From: Cymbomonas tetramitiformis
Lineage: Eukaryota > Chlorophyta > Pyramimonadophyceae > Pyramimonadales > Pyramimonadaceae
Direction of reading: 5' to 3'
Assembly: GCA_001247695.2 (NCBI GenBank)
Contig: LGRX02012879.1
Location: 1 to 26,168 of the forward strand
Length of the DNA: 26,168 nt
Shown here piece after piece: positions 9,108-16,470 of the stretch (positions within the stretch are counted from its first letter, which is position 1; each line of letters opens with the position of its first letter). The notes under the pieces are model-generated. The model had not been told where the DNA came from and ran no database searches. It saw only the letters and a list, made by a program, of their open reading frames with translations. Position numbers and translations under genes: made by a program.

Positions 9108-11404
9108 CTCCTGCAGAGGTGAGAGCGGATCTCTTTGGCGAGCAGCCGGAGCACCAGCCAATTGAGGTTACACCGCCCGATGCCGTGACTCCTGACGAAG
9201 TACTGGAGGGTGGACCAGTGAGCGAGTCTCCGGAGCGCCTGGAGGACAATTTGACCCAGCAAATGGCTGCAGACAGGGGCCAGCAGCGGAGTGCAGACCC
9301 GCCGGCGCCGGACGCTGGTGGGGTCGAGGACAGCATGACCCAACAGCTGGCCAAAGCTGGGGCCCCAGAGGAGATTCAAGCACTGAATACTCACCCCCTG
9401 CAGGAAGACACTGAGGAAGAAAGCATGCGCAGTCACCCACTGACGGAGGATGATGATGACGACGATGATGGTGATGAAGCGTGTGGGGGTGACAACGACA
9501 CGAGCATGGGTGTCGGCCGTTGCAAGCGCATCCTGCGTGACGGGGGTGTGCTGTGGGCATCTCAGCTCGCTGCGGCTCATGATGAGGAAGGAGCGCTGCT
9601 GTTAGTCTTCTACGCGTATCTGCGTGGCAAGCTTGTCAAGGTACTCGTGGACTCCGGTGCCTCGGACAACTTCGTGTCTGAAGACTGCGTACGACGTTGT
9701 GGCCTACGCGTGCGGCAGGGCCCGCAAATGAAGGTCACACTAGCGGACGGGTCGGTGAAGACCACAGGGGCTGTGGCCTACTCGAAGTTCACGGCCCCCA
9801 CCGCAGCGGGCTCCACCTATAATGAGTCGGCCATGGCCATGCGGGTGTTGCCACTCGGGATCCGAGTGGACGTGGTGCTGGGGGGGAAATGGTTGCGTAG
9901 CCTTTCTCCCATCATGCTGGATTACGCCGGTCACGGCTCCGTGTCCTTCGCGCGCAGAACGAAGGGGGGGGGTAAAGAGCTCGTGACCATCGCCGGCTGC
10001 AACCCGGGTAAAAGTGCTGGTGGACGCGGAGACAACTGTGCTGGACTCATCGATGAGGTCTTCCTGACGGCTGTGCAGCTGCGTAAACACCTCCTGTACG
10101 CAGAGACTCAGAGGCTCGCGGGCGACGCCTCCGCTCAGCCGGCGTGGCTTATGATGGCGCGCAGGGACGGCAGCGAGCACGATTCGGCCTTCGCTGCTAC
10201 TGCAGCCGGAGATCATCCCGACGCGGAACTCCTCGCGGTCGAGGCCGAAGCAGTATGCCTCTCGGTGGACACTGCAGCTGATGCGAAGCCTGTGGCCAGC
10301 ACCCAGGTGAAGCTGGAACCCCCGGATACTGGGGGCACCGCCAAAGACATCCCACAGGACACGAGGGACGCCAAGGTGGCACCCCGCTGGAAGGAGAAGT
10401 TCCGGGCGCTCTTCGAGGAGTTCTCCGAGGAGCTGCGTGACGCCCTCCCCATGATGTCCAAACTGCGGCGGTCGATGGAGGATGAGGCCAGAGTCACCCT
10501 TAAGCCAGACAAGGAGGGAGGACCTCCATTTCGCCGTCCCTACCGCATGTCTGTGGAAGAGCTTCGGCAACTGCGGGAACGCATCGAGCAGCTGGTGGAA
10601 AAGGGCTACATCAGACCCTCATCCAGTCCTTACGCGGCACCATGTCTCATGGTACCCAAACCGGGCCAGCCTAACACGCTGCGCCTGGTGGTGGACTACC
10701 GCCAGCTGAACTCTCAAACAGTGAGAGATCGGTACCCGCTGCCGGACATTCAGTTGATGTTCGACGAGATGCAGGGTGCCACCCACTTCTCCTCCTTCGA
10801 CGCCGTGGATGGATTCTGGCAAGTCCCCATGGCTGAGGAAGACGTGGAGAAGACAGCATTCACCACCCAGATGGGCTCCTACGAGTGGCTGGTGATGCCA
10901 CAGGGATTGCAGAATTCCCCGTCACAGTACCAGCGGAGGATGCAGAGAGCCTTAGGACACTTACCTTTCGTCCGAATCTTCATCGACGATGTGGTGGTGT
11001 TCTCGAAGGGTGGAGTCCAAGAACACTACGACAACGTCCGTACCTTCCTTCAGACCTGTCGCGAGAAAGGAGTATACCTCAAGGCCTCTAAGGCGCAGAT
11101 GCTGAAGGAGTCTTTGAGGTTTCTTGGGCACACCCTGTCCAGCGAGGGCTGCAAGCCGCAGCACGACAAGGTGGCGGCAGTGCGCGACTGGCCGGCGCTG
11201 GAGAATGTCACTCACGTCCGGCTGTTCCTGGGCCTAGCCGGTTATTATCGTCGGTTCATTCACTGTTTCTCCGACATCGCGCAGCCCCTCACCATGCTCA
11301 CCAAGAACGAGGTGGAGTGGAGATGGGGCCCTGAGCAGCAGTGGGCCTTCGAAGAGCTGAAAGCAGCACTGGTGGACGCCCCGTTCTGGCCCTGCCGAAC
11401 GTGA
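8852..11404 (+). CDS. pol: Element B Pol part 1: aspartic protease and reverse transcriptase
   Basis: 850 codons; the real in-phase start is probably near 8893. Residues ~1-190 are acidic and low-complexity (Asp run near 195-205). Aspartic protease: VDSGA with catalytic Asp at residue 267, and VVLGGKWL downstream as the second conserved patch. Reverse transcriptase: LRLVVDYRQLN at about 610, then FSSFDAVDGFWQV, MPQGLQNSP, and the catalytic FIDD with Asp712 and Asp713, followed by FLGH and LFLGLAGYYRRFI, all typical of Ty3/gypsy. Protease would mature Gag-Pol and RT would copy the RNA in the particle. The frame ends in a TGA at 11402-11404 shortly after ELKAALVDAP, the usual RT-RNase H junction; RNase H continues in the -1 frame from about 11383. 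Confidence 0.92.
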   Translation: MGSGGLLRWRGRQRGMPAEESLAVMDSPPYPWATGDVGGNSVGVPAASVSATGTIPGTGGDIPGMPDAWCSLYRVHQYRERQSAVTPAEVRADLFGEQPEHQPIEVTPPDAVTPDEVLEGGPVSESPERLEDNLTQQMAADRGQQRSADPPAPDAGGVEDSMTQQLAKAGAPEEIQALNTHPLQEDTEEESMRSHPLTEDDDDDDDGDEACGGDNDTSMGVGRCKRILRDGGVLWASQLAAAHDEEGALLLVFYAYLRGKLVKVLVDSGASDNFVSEDCVRRCGLRVRQGPQMKVTLADGSVKTTGAVAYSKFTAPTAAGSTYNESAMAMRVLPLGIRVDVVLGGKWLRSLSPIMLDYAGHGSVSFARRTKGGGKELVTIAGCNPGKSAGGRGDNCAGLIDEVFLTAVQLRKHLLYAETQRLAGDASAQPAWLMMARRDGSEHDSAFAATAAGDHPDAELLAVEAEAVCLSVDTAADAKPVASTQVKLEPPDTGGTAKDIPQDTRDAKVAPRWKEKFRALFEEFSEELRDALPMMSKLRRSMEDEARVTLKPDKEGGPPFRRPYRMSVEELRQLRERIEQLVEKGYIRPSSSPYAAPCLMVPKPGQPNTLRLVVDYRQLNSQTVRDRYPLPDIQLMFDEMQGATHFSSFDAVDGFWQVPMAEEDVEKTAFTTQMGSYEWLVMPQGLQNSPSQYQRRMQRALGHLPFVRIFIDDVVVFSKGGVQEHYDNVRTFLQTCREKGVYLKASKAQMLKESLRFLGHTLSSEGCKPQHDKVAAVRDWPALENVTHVRLFLGLAGYYRRFIHCFSDIAQPLTMLTKNEVEWRWGPEQQWAFEELKAALVDAPFWPCRT

Positions 11405-12930
11405 AGGCCGCAGCGGACGGATCAGCCCCCTTCGTGGTGCAGACCGACGCGAGTGGGGTGGCGCTGGGTGGAGTCCTGATGCAGGACTGTGGTGAAGGAC
11501 TTAAGGTGATAGCCTACGAGAGCCGGCAGTTCTCCGCGGCTGAGCAGAACTACCACACGGGCGAGAGGGAGCTCTGCGGACTTCACCACTGCACCACGGT
11601 GACCTGGCGGCACTACCTGATCTTCACCGCCTTCAAGCTGCAAGGCGACCACCGGCCACTGGAATGGCTGATGGAGCCGGGGAGGGAGCTGAGTCGGCGG
11701 CAGGCACGATGGTACATGGATCTCGTGGAGGTGGGGGTCCCCCGCATGGAGTACGTGAAAGGGGCCCTGCTACTGGTTCCAGACGCCTTGTCACGGCGAC
11801 CCGACTACTCAGCGAAGACACCTCGGGAGGGCTTGAAGGAGGCCGGCATTCTCGACGCTAAGTCGGACCTCCCGAAAGACCCCCTCTCTGTGTTGGACAT
11901 CTCCGACCTCTTTGAGGAGGGCCCAGCCTTGGGCACCCTGACCCAGCTTGCTGAGGTGAACAGCTGGTTGGACGCGGTGGACACTCTGCAGCTGGCGGAG
12001 TTGGCTATGGAGTCCCAACTTGGTGCCAAGGAGCTTCGAGCCCCGCACCATTGCGAGGACCTCCCAATAGAGGTTGCAGCGGGTGCTGGGGGGGTGCAGA
12101 CGCAGCACCCTGGCGCGGATCTCCCCACGGAGGTCACATCAGACGCTGGAGGGGTGCAGATGCAGCACCCTGGCGCGGATCTCCCGACGGAGGTCACATC
12201 AGACGCTGGAGGGGTGCAGATGCAGCACCCTGGCGCGGATCTCCCGACGGAGGTCACATCAGACGCTGGAGGGGTGCAGATGCAGCACCCTGGCGCGGAT
12301 CTCCCGACGGAGGTCACGTCAGACGCTGGAGGGGTGCAGGTGCAGCACCCTGGCGCGGATCTCCCGACGGAGGTCACATCAGATGTTGAAGGGGTGCAAA
12401 CTGAGCACCCCGGCGCGGACCACCTGACGGAGGTCACAGCGCCCCCCACGAGAGGGGCGACGCTGGCGTTTCAGCGTGCTTCCCTGAAGAAGAGTACACG
12501 GGCTCTTCGGGGGGCCTTCAAGTCCCTTCGCGCAATGGGACGGTCCAAGCCACCAGGAAAGGCGGCATTGGAAATGCCAGCGGAGGCCTCAGAGCAACCT
12601 TGTGGCGTGGTGGCCTCACGCACCCGGTCAAAAACTGGGTTACCTCCTGCGGGAGGGACGTCGGGGTGCAAAGCACCCGTAGCGCCTGCACAAACTCCGC
12701 CGCAGGTGTCAGCCAAGGTCCCTATGGAGCGCCCCAGCGGCACGGTGACCTCTCGCTCGCGGTCGAACACCAAATCGCCGCCCCAGCAAGAGGCAGCAAA
12801 GCCGGCGACACCTCCGACGGTGGGTCTGACTGACGCCCCCAGGACGAGGAAGCCCCCTGCGAAGAGCGCGTCTCAATCGCGGAGGGAATCGACGGGGCGG
12901 TTGCACCAGGCATTGTTCGAACGGCTATAG
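11383..12930 (+). CDS. Element B Pol part 2: RNase H and repeat-rich linker
   Basis: Continues Pol in the -1 frame; the overlap point is the G at 11383 in CCCCGTTC, so one missing base or a -1 shift is needed. RNase H: TDASG (catalytic Asp codon 11446-11448), GERELCGL (Glu), GDHRPLEWL and VPDALSRRPDY (late Asp), the normal Ty3/gypsy set that removes the RNA strand of the hybrid. After a spacer comes a tract of six 20-residue repeats (12085-12444, consensus AGGVQMQHPGADLPTEVTSD). It is followed by a basic, Ser/Thr/Pro-rich segment with RSRS-like motifs to 12927. The frame ends at TAG 12928-12930 and reopens at once in the same frame with the Dam-like domain. Confidence 0.88.
   Translation, partial: VLALPNVKAAADGSAPFVVQTDASGVALGGVLMQDCGEGLKVIAYESRQFSAAEQNYHTGERELCGLHHCTTVTWRHYLIFTAFKLQGDHRPLEWLMEPGRELSRRQARWYMDLVEVGVPRMEYVKGALLLVPDALSRRPDYSAKTPREGLKEAGILDAKSDLPKDPLSVLDISDLFEEGPALGTLTQLAEVNSWLDAVDTLQLAELAMESQLGAKELRAPHHCEDLPIEVAAGAGGVQTQHPGADLPTEVTSDAGGVQMQHPGADLPTEVTSDAGGVQMQHPGADLPTEVTSDAGGVQMQHPGADLPTEVTSDAGGVQVQHPGADLPTEVTSDVEGVQTEHPGADHLTEVTAPPTRGATLAFQRASLKKSTRALRGAFKSLRAMGRSKPPGKAALEMPAEASEQPCGVVASRTRSKTGLPPAGGTSGCKAPVAPAQTPPQVSAKVPMERPSGTVTSRSRSNTKSPPQQEAAKPATPPTVGLTDAPRTRKPPAKSASQSRRESTGRLHQALFERL
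12085..12444 (+). repeat. 60-bp tandem repeats encoding a 20-residue repeat
   Basis: Six units with an exact 60-bp period. The middle four (12145-12384) are nearly identical, while the first and last are diverged. The repeat is in frame throughout, so copy number can change without breaking the protein. The same unit, in the same reading phase, occurs at 4547-4680 and 5478-5600 in the Gag N-terminal region. Confidence 0.95.
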
Positions 12931-15501
12931 TCGAAATACGGGAAGTTCGACGTGGATGCCTGTCGCGGACCAAAAGGCCGCGGTCAGCTGGTGGACAAAT
13001 ACTGGGAAAACTGCCTAAAGGAGCAGTGGAGAGGACTTCACGTGTGGTGCAGCCCCCCACATGACAGCGACCATCTCACCATCGAGGCTGTACTCCGCAC
13101 CTACGTGCATGAGTGGCGGCAAGACCCCGAGAACACCTCTGCAGTGTTCCTGCTGCCGGACCTACAGTCGCGCATGCCGCAGTGGAGGAAGCTTTTCAGA
13201 CGCGCGGGGATGCGTATTGAGGAGGTCATCCCCACACATGACTCTCAGGGGAATCCCACCCAACTGTTTAAGGGAGCAGATGGAGTGCTGCAGGACCTCC
13301 CATGGCCGATGCTGGTGGTGTATGCTCCACCCTCGAGGGCAAGACCGCAGAGGATTCGACACCAGCGAGTGCCCCCGCCAATTGTTGATGCAGGCAAGGC
13401 GTCAAAGATGCGGGACGCGCAGGGCACAGTTTCTGGAGGAGATTTCCTTGAGGCCCGGCGGGACGAGTACAGCCGAGACGGGCCCCTTCGTACTCTGCGG
13501 GAGCAAGTACAGTCAGCTCCCCATCACAGCACGAAGCACTTCTGCATTGTTGGCGAAATGCTGTGGCGGGTAGCTGCGGGGCACTACCAGCTGGTCCTGG
13601 GTGAGGACTCACCCCTCCGGGAGATTGTGTTCCGCGAGGCCCACGACTCCCTGGCAGCGGGTCACACAGGGCGCGACAAGACACTTGAAAGGGTTCTTCG
13701 TCGATTCTGGTGGAAGAACGCCTCGGATGATGTTGGGGCTTGGGTGGCGTCCTGCCCCACTTGCCAGGCTGTGAAACCCCGATCGTCATACCCTGATGGA
13801 CTGCTTAACCCGCATTCGATTCCGTCGCGAAACTGGCAGGACGTGGCTGTGGACTTTGTCACCGGTCTACCTTTGACCGAGCAAGGGAACGACGCGTTCG
13901 TCGCCTTCACCTGTAAGCTCTCGAAGATGGTCCACGTGGTCCCCATTAACTTCGGGGACAGCTCAGCAGCCACTATTGCTCGCATCTACTTCGACACCGT
14001 GTGGAGGCAGCATGGCGCGCCTATGAAAATTGTCAGCGACCGGGACCCACGCTTCCAAGACGCGTTCTGGAAAGAGCTGATGCGGTTGATGGGGGTCAAG
14101 GTGGCAATGACCACCCCTTACAACCCCCGATCTGATGGTCAAGCGGAGCACACCAACCGGGTCGTGGAGGATATGCTTCGCTCCTTCGTCGATGATAGTC
14201 CGGAGGACTGGGACCTATACGCCACCAACGTCGAGTTTGCTATTAACGACTCGCGCAGTGACGTAACCGGTTTCACCCCCTTCGAGTTGTGCTATGGTGT
14301 GTCACCCATGTCACAGCTTGACATGTTTCTAGAAGCTGCCCAGTCTACCGAGGGGCGACGCAAAGGAGGGGTGGGGACTGCACATGAATGGGCGTTTCGT
14401 TTTTCGTCGCAGCTGCGGGACGCGCGGGGTAGACTGGAGTTGGCACAGCAGCGGCAGCGAGATCTCTTCGATCAGCGCCATGGGCAGCGGGAGTATGCGG
14501 TGGGGGACCTCGTCTGGGTAGAAGCCAAGCACCTCACGGAGAAGCTCATGGACAGGTCCCTTTGCAGGAAGCTCAGCAAGCGCTGGCATGGGCCGTTGGC
14601 GGTAACGGAGCGGTTCTACAGTGACATGCAGGCGGGTCTTCCGGAGGCAGACCGAGGTGCTCCGGTGGCTTATCGCCTGCAGCTCCCCCCACGCTGGCGT
14701 ATACATGATGTGTTCGCACAACATCGACTGAAGCCATACGTGGGAGGGGCAGATGCGTTCGCGTCACGCCGACAGCCAGCAATCCCAGAGGCGGTGATAG
14801 TTGATGGACAACGCGAGGCCCATGTGGATCGCATTCTGGCTCGACGAGTTCGCATCTCCCGAGGAAAGGAGATTGTGGAATGGAAGGTACGCTGGACGGG
14901 CTACTCAAAGGCCCACGATTCGTGGAGGACTCGAGACAAGCTGGAGCGTGGAGCACCTCTGCAGCAGCTTAAGGACTTTGAGACCGAACGTCTGGCCATG
15001 GAGGGCCAGGTACGTGACGCTGCATTACGTCGTCGAGAGCAACGCCGCGATACACCCAATTCTGCTGCGGTGGCGTCAGGTGCCTCTTTAGCCTACCTGT
15101 TGGTGAGACCCTGGGAGGAGGAGTTTGAGAACCCCACCGACGAATGCCTTCCTTGGGAACAACGTGGAATGACGAGAGAGGGCGAGGTCACATATGTCAC
15201 TACCCTCGCTGCACTTGATACTCGGCCAGTACGGATATTGGTATTGTTCAGTGGAACAGGCTCCGTGGAAAAGGAGTTTGCCCGCTGCTTCCCAGCCTCG
15301 AGATCGGTAACTCTGGACGCTGACCCGCTTTGGCGGCCGACTCACGTGACGGCCATTGAGAGCTGGGATTATTGGAGGTATCCCCCAGGGTACTTCGACG
15401 TGGTATGGGCAAGCCCCCTTGTACCCAGTACAGTCAGGCCCGCACCACTGGAGGTCCGCCCGATTTCGTTACAGCGGACGCGTGCGTACAACGCACCCTA
15501 G
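12931..15501 (+). CDS. Element B Pol part 3: Dam-like domain, integrase, chromodomain, start of C5-methyltransferase
   Basis: In-frame with the preceding RNase H segment across TAG 12928-12930; residue numbers are from 12952. Dam-like domain: FDVDACRG just after the stop, then CLKEQWRG and WCSPPH at 13045-13062, where other members (element A) have WCNPPF, so the catalytic motif looks degraded; VFLLPD follows. Integrase: zinc finger H231-X6-H238-X29-C268-X2-C271, and core D301-X61-D363-X35-E399, complete. A GDLVWVE region and a chromodomain-like segment (EAHVDRIL...WKVRWTGY...SWRTRD) follow, which in chromoviruses bind modified histones. From residue 759, PVRILVLFSGTGSVE begins a C5-methyltransferase with its SAM-binding motif I. 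At the C run 15414-15418 the frame is lost exactly at the catalytic PPC motif, and it ends at 15501. Confidence 0.9.
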   Translation, partial: SKYGKFDVDACRGPKGRGQLVDKYWENCLKEQWRGLHVWCSPPHDSDHLTIEAVLRTYVHEWRQDPENTSAVFLLPDLQSRMPQWRKLFRRAGMRIEEVIPTHDSQGNPTQLFKGADGVLQDLPWPMLVVYAPPSRARPQRIRHQRVPPPIVDAGKASKMRDAQGTVSGGDFLEARRDEYSRDGPLRTLREQVQSAPHHSTKHFCIVGEMLWRVAAGHYQLVLGEDSPLREIVFREAHDSLAAGHTGRDKTLERVLRRFWWKNASDDVGAWVASCPTCQAVKPRSSYPDGLLNPHSIPSRNWQDVAVDFVTGLPLTEQGNDAFVAFTCKLSKMVHVVPINFGDSSAATIARIYFDTVWRQHGAPMKIVSDRDPRFQDAFWKELMRLMGVKVAMTTPYNPRSDGQAEHTNRVVEDMLRSFVDDSPEDWDLYATNVEFAINDSRSDVTGFTPFELCYGVSPMSQLDMFLEAAQSTEGRRKGGVGTAHEWAFRFSSQLRDARGRLELAQQRQRDLFDQRHGQREYAVGDLVWVEAKHLTEKLMDRSLCRKLSKRWHGPLAVTERFYSDMQAGLPEADRGAPVAYRLQLPPRWRIHDVFAQHRLKPYVGGADAFASRRQPAIPEAVIVDGQREAHVDRILARRVRISRGKEIVEWKVRWTGYSKAHDSWRTRDKLERGAPLQQLKDFETERLAMEGQVRDAALRRREQRRDTPNSAAVASGASLAYLLVRPWEEEFENPTDECLPWEQRGMTREGEVTYVTTLAALDTRPVRILVLFSGTGSVEKEFARCFPASRSVTLDADPLWRPTHVTAIESWDYWRYPPGYFDVVWASPLVPSTVRPAPLEVRPISLQRTRAYNAP

Positions 15502-15878
15502 ACATCATCGAGTATCTCCGTCCTCAACACTGGTTTGTGGAGAACCCGATGGGCCGTTACCCTGACGCCCTGCGTTTCAGGCCGGTAATGAGCCATTTAC
15601 CGGCGCCCCTCACTTGCACCTACTGCATGTATGGGAAACGATACATGAAACCTACGTGTATATGGGCGAGCTCGCCTCCGCCCGAACCCTTACTGCAATG
15701 CTCTGCAGCGACTCCTTGTTCGCATCGACGTGCAACAGGAGTTCACCCTGATACTGCACAACTGGGACCGAGTGGTCATCGGAAGGGGATGCAGAAGTCA
15801 CACGCAGTGTATCCAGTTCCAGAGGGTCTACTGCGGCATCTGTTCCAGCACTTGACTTTTGGAGGCACAGGAAAGTAA
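15414..15878 (+). CDS. Element B C5-methyltransferase, C-terminal part (frame-shifted)
   Basis: In the -1 frame from the C run 15414-15418 the missing parts of the methyltransferase appear: PPCTQYS (motif IV with the catalytic Cys), VENPMGRY (motif VI), then YCMYGKRYMKPT followed by W (motif VIII-like region). It ends at TAA 15876-15878. Compared with the intact copy in element A the order and spacing are the same, so a single missing C, or a recoding event, separates this from the upstream part. As read, B makes a methyltransferase truncated just before its nucleophile. Confidence 0.88.
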   Translation, partial: PPCTQYSQARTTGGPPDFVTADACVQRTLDIIEYLRPQHWFVENPMGRYPDALRFRPVMSHLPAPLTCTYCMYGKRYMKPTCIWASSPPPEPLLQCSAATPCSHRRATGVHPDTAQLGPSGHRKGMQKSHAVYPVPEGLLRHLFQHLTFGGTGK

Positions 15879-16139
15879 ACGATGTTACGGTCATAACCCT
15901 TGGACCGAGTGCAACCGATCTATGGCAAGCAGAGTTTCGAAGGAGAAGACGAAGACTGAAGACCTGCCTTAGATATCGGTTGTGTGCGGTGGGGTGAATC
16001 CGGGATGAGCGTTGGCAGCGTGATCCTTGGTGAAGCCCTTCTGCTACGCTGATGAGCAGAGGAATCACGAGACCCCTGTACGCTATTGTATGTGTGATTA
16101 TGCTTTAGTCGTGGTTTCAGGGGAAAGTCCACTCCTAAC
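15879..16139 (+). other. 3' UTR of element B
   Basis: 260 bp between the pol stop and the polypurine tract, without coding signs. It contains GCGTTGGCAGCGTGATCC at 16009-16026, which is nearly repeated in the 3' UTR of element A (18180-18197) although the surrounding sequence is not alike. Confidence 0.7.
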
Positions 16140-16149
16140 GGGGGAGAGT
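16140..16149 (+). other. Polypurine tract of element B
   Basis: GGGGGAGAGT ends at the base before the 3' LTR (TGTGCC). Element A has the same arrangement at 18437-18451, so this is the plus-strand primer in both. Confidence 0.85.
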
Positions 16150-16465
16150 TGTGCCAGGAGGCACGACGTACCTGCTGAGACACCCATAGTAGGGGGGTCT
16201 GATTTCGATGAGAATAAGAGTAGCGAACTATTAGGGAAATTAGTGAGTGGATGTGACATTGCCTGAGCGAACAGTTGGGGAAAATAATATGTGAGCTCAG
16301 AGGAGAGAATAAAGAGAGGTAACAGAGTTGGTCTCTTGGACTTGGACAGCAAATGATATAACTCTTGCTGTCTGGGTTTATGTTAAATAGTATATCTGAA
16401 TATATGATATGATTCCTCAAGATAATAGAGGATAATAGTTTACTCCTGGGAATTCCCCTGGGACA
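16150..16465 (+). repeat. 3' LTR of element B
   Basis: 316 bp, starting TGTGCCAGG and ending CCTGGGACA, aligned base for base with 1344-1659 and identical by eye. It is followed directly by the second TTCGA. Confidence 0.95.
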
Positions 16466-16470
16466 TTCGA
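16466..16470. repeat. Right target-site duplication of element B (TTCGA)
   Basis: Second copy of TTCGA, abutting the 3' LTR; pairs with 1339-1343. Element A pol resumes here. Confidence 0.95.

Larger units (their letters stand above)
1344..16465 (+). mobile_element. Element B: full-length Ty3/gypsy chromovirus with two methyltransferase-like domains
   Basis: A 15,122-bp LTR retrotransposon inserted sense-wise into the integrase gene of element A. It is bounded by identical 316-bp LTRs (TGTGCCAGG at the start, CCTGGGACA at the end) and a 5-bp duplication TTCGA. A primer-binding-site candidate follows the 5' LTR and a GGGGGAGAGT polypurine tract precedes the 3' LTR. Domain order (gag, protease, RT, RNase H, Dam-like, integrase, chromodomain, C5-methyltransferase) places it in Ty3/gypsy, chromovirus type. 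It is long for the group, through a 2.2-kb leader that includes a 650-bp solo LTR, an extended Gag N-terminus and the extra domains. The coding region is interrupted by several stops and frame changes, listed with the genes. Confidence 0.95.

Noticed and set aside
8336..9580. 414-codon reverse-strand ORF
   Set aside because: Shadow of the Gag-Pol linker region; no known motif and Cys/His/Arg-rich composition typical of an antisense frame.
12085..12444. CRISPR-like array
   Set aside because: Contiguous 60-bp coding repeats without spacers, in a eukaryotic retroelement.
12931..15878. Phage or prophage origin of the locus because of Dam- and Dcm-like domains
   Set aside because: Both sit inside a Ty3/gypsy pol frame with LTRs, target duplications, integrase and chromodomain.
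16049..16080. Hammerhead ribozyme, because of CTGATGAG in the B 3' UTR
   Set aside because: No CGAAA partner or matching stems around it.
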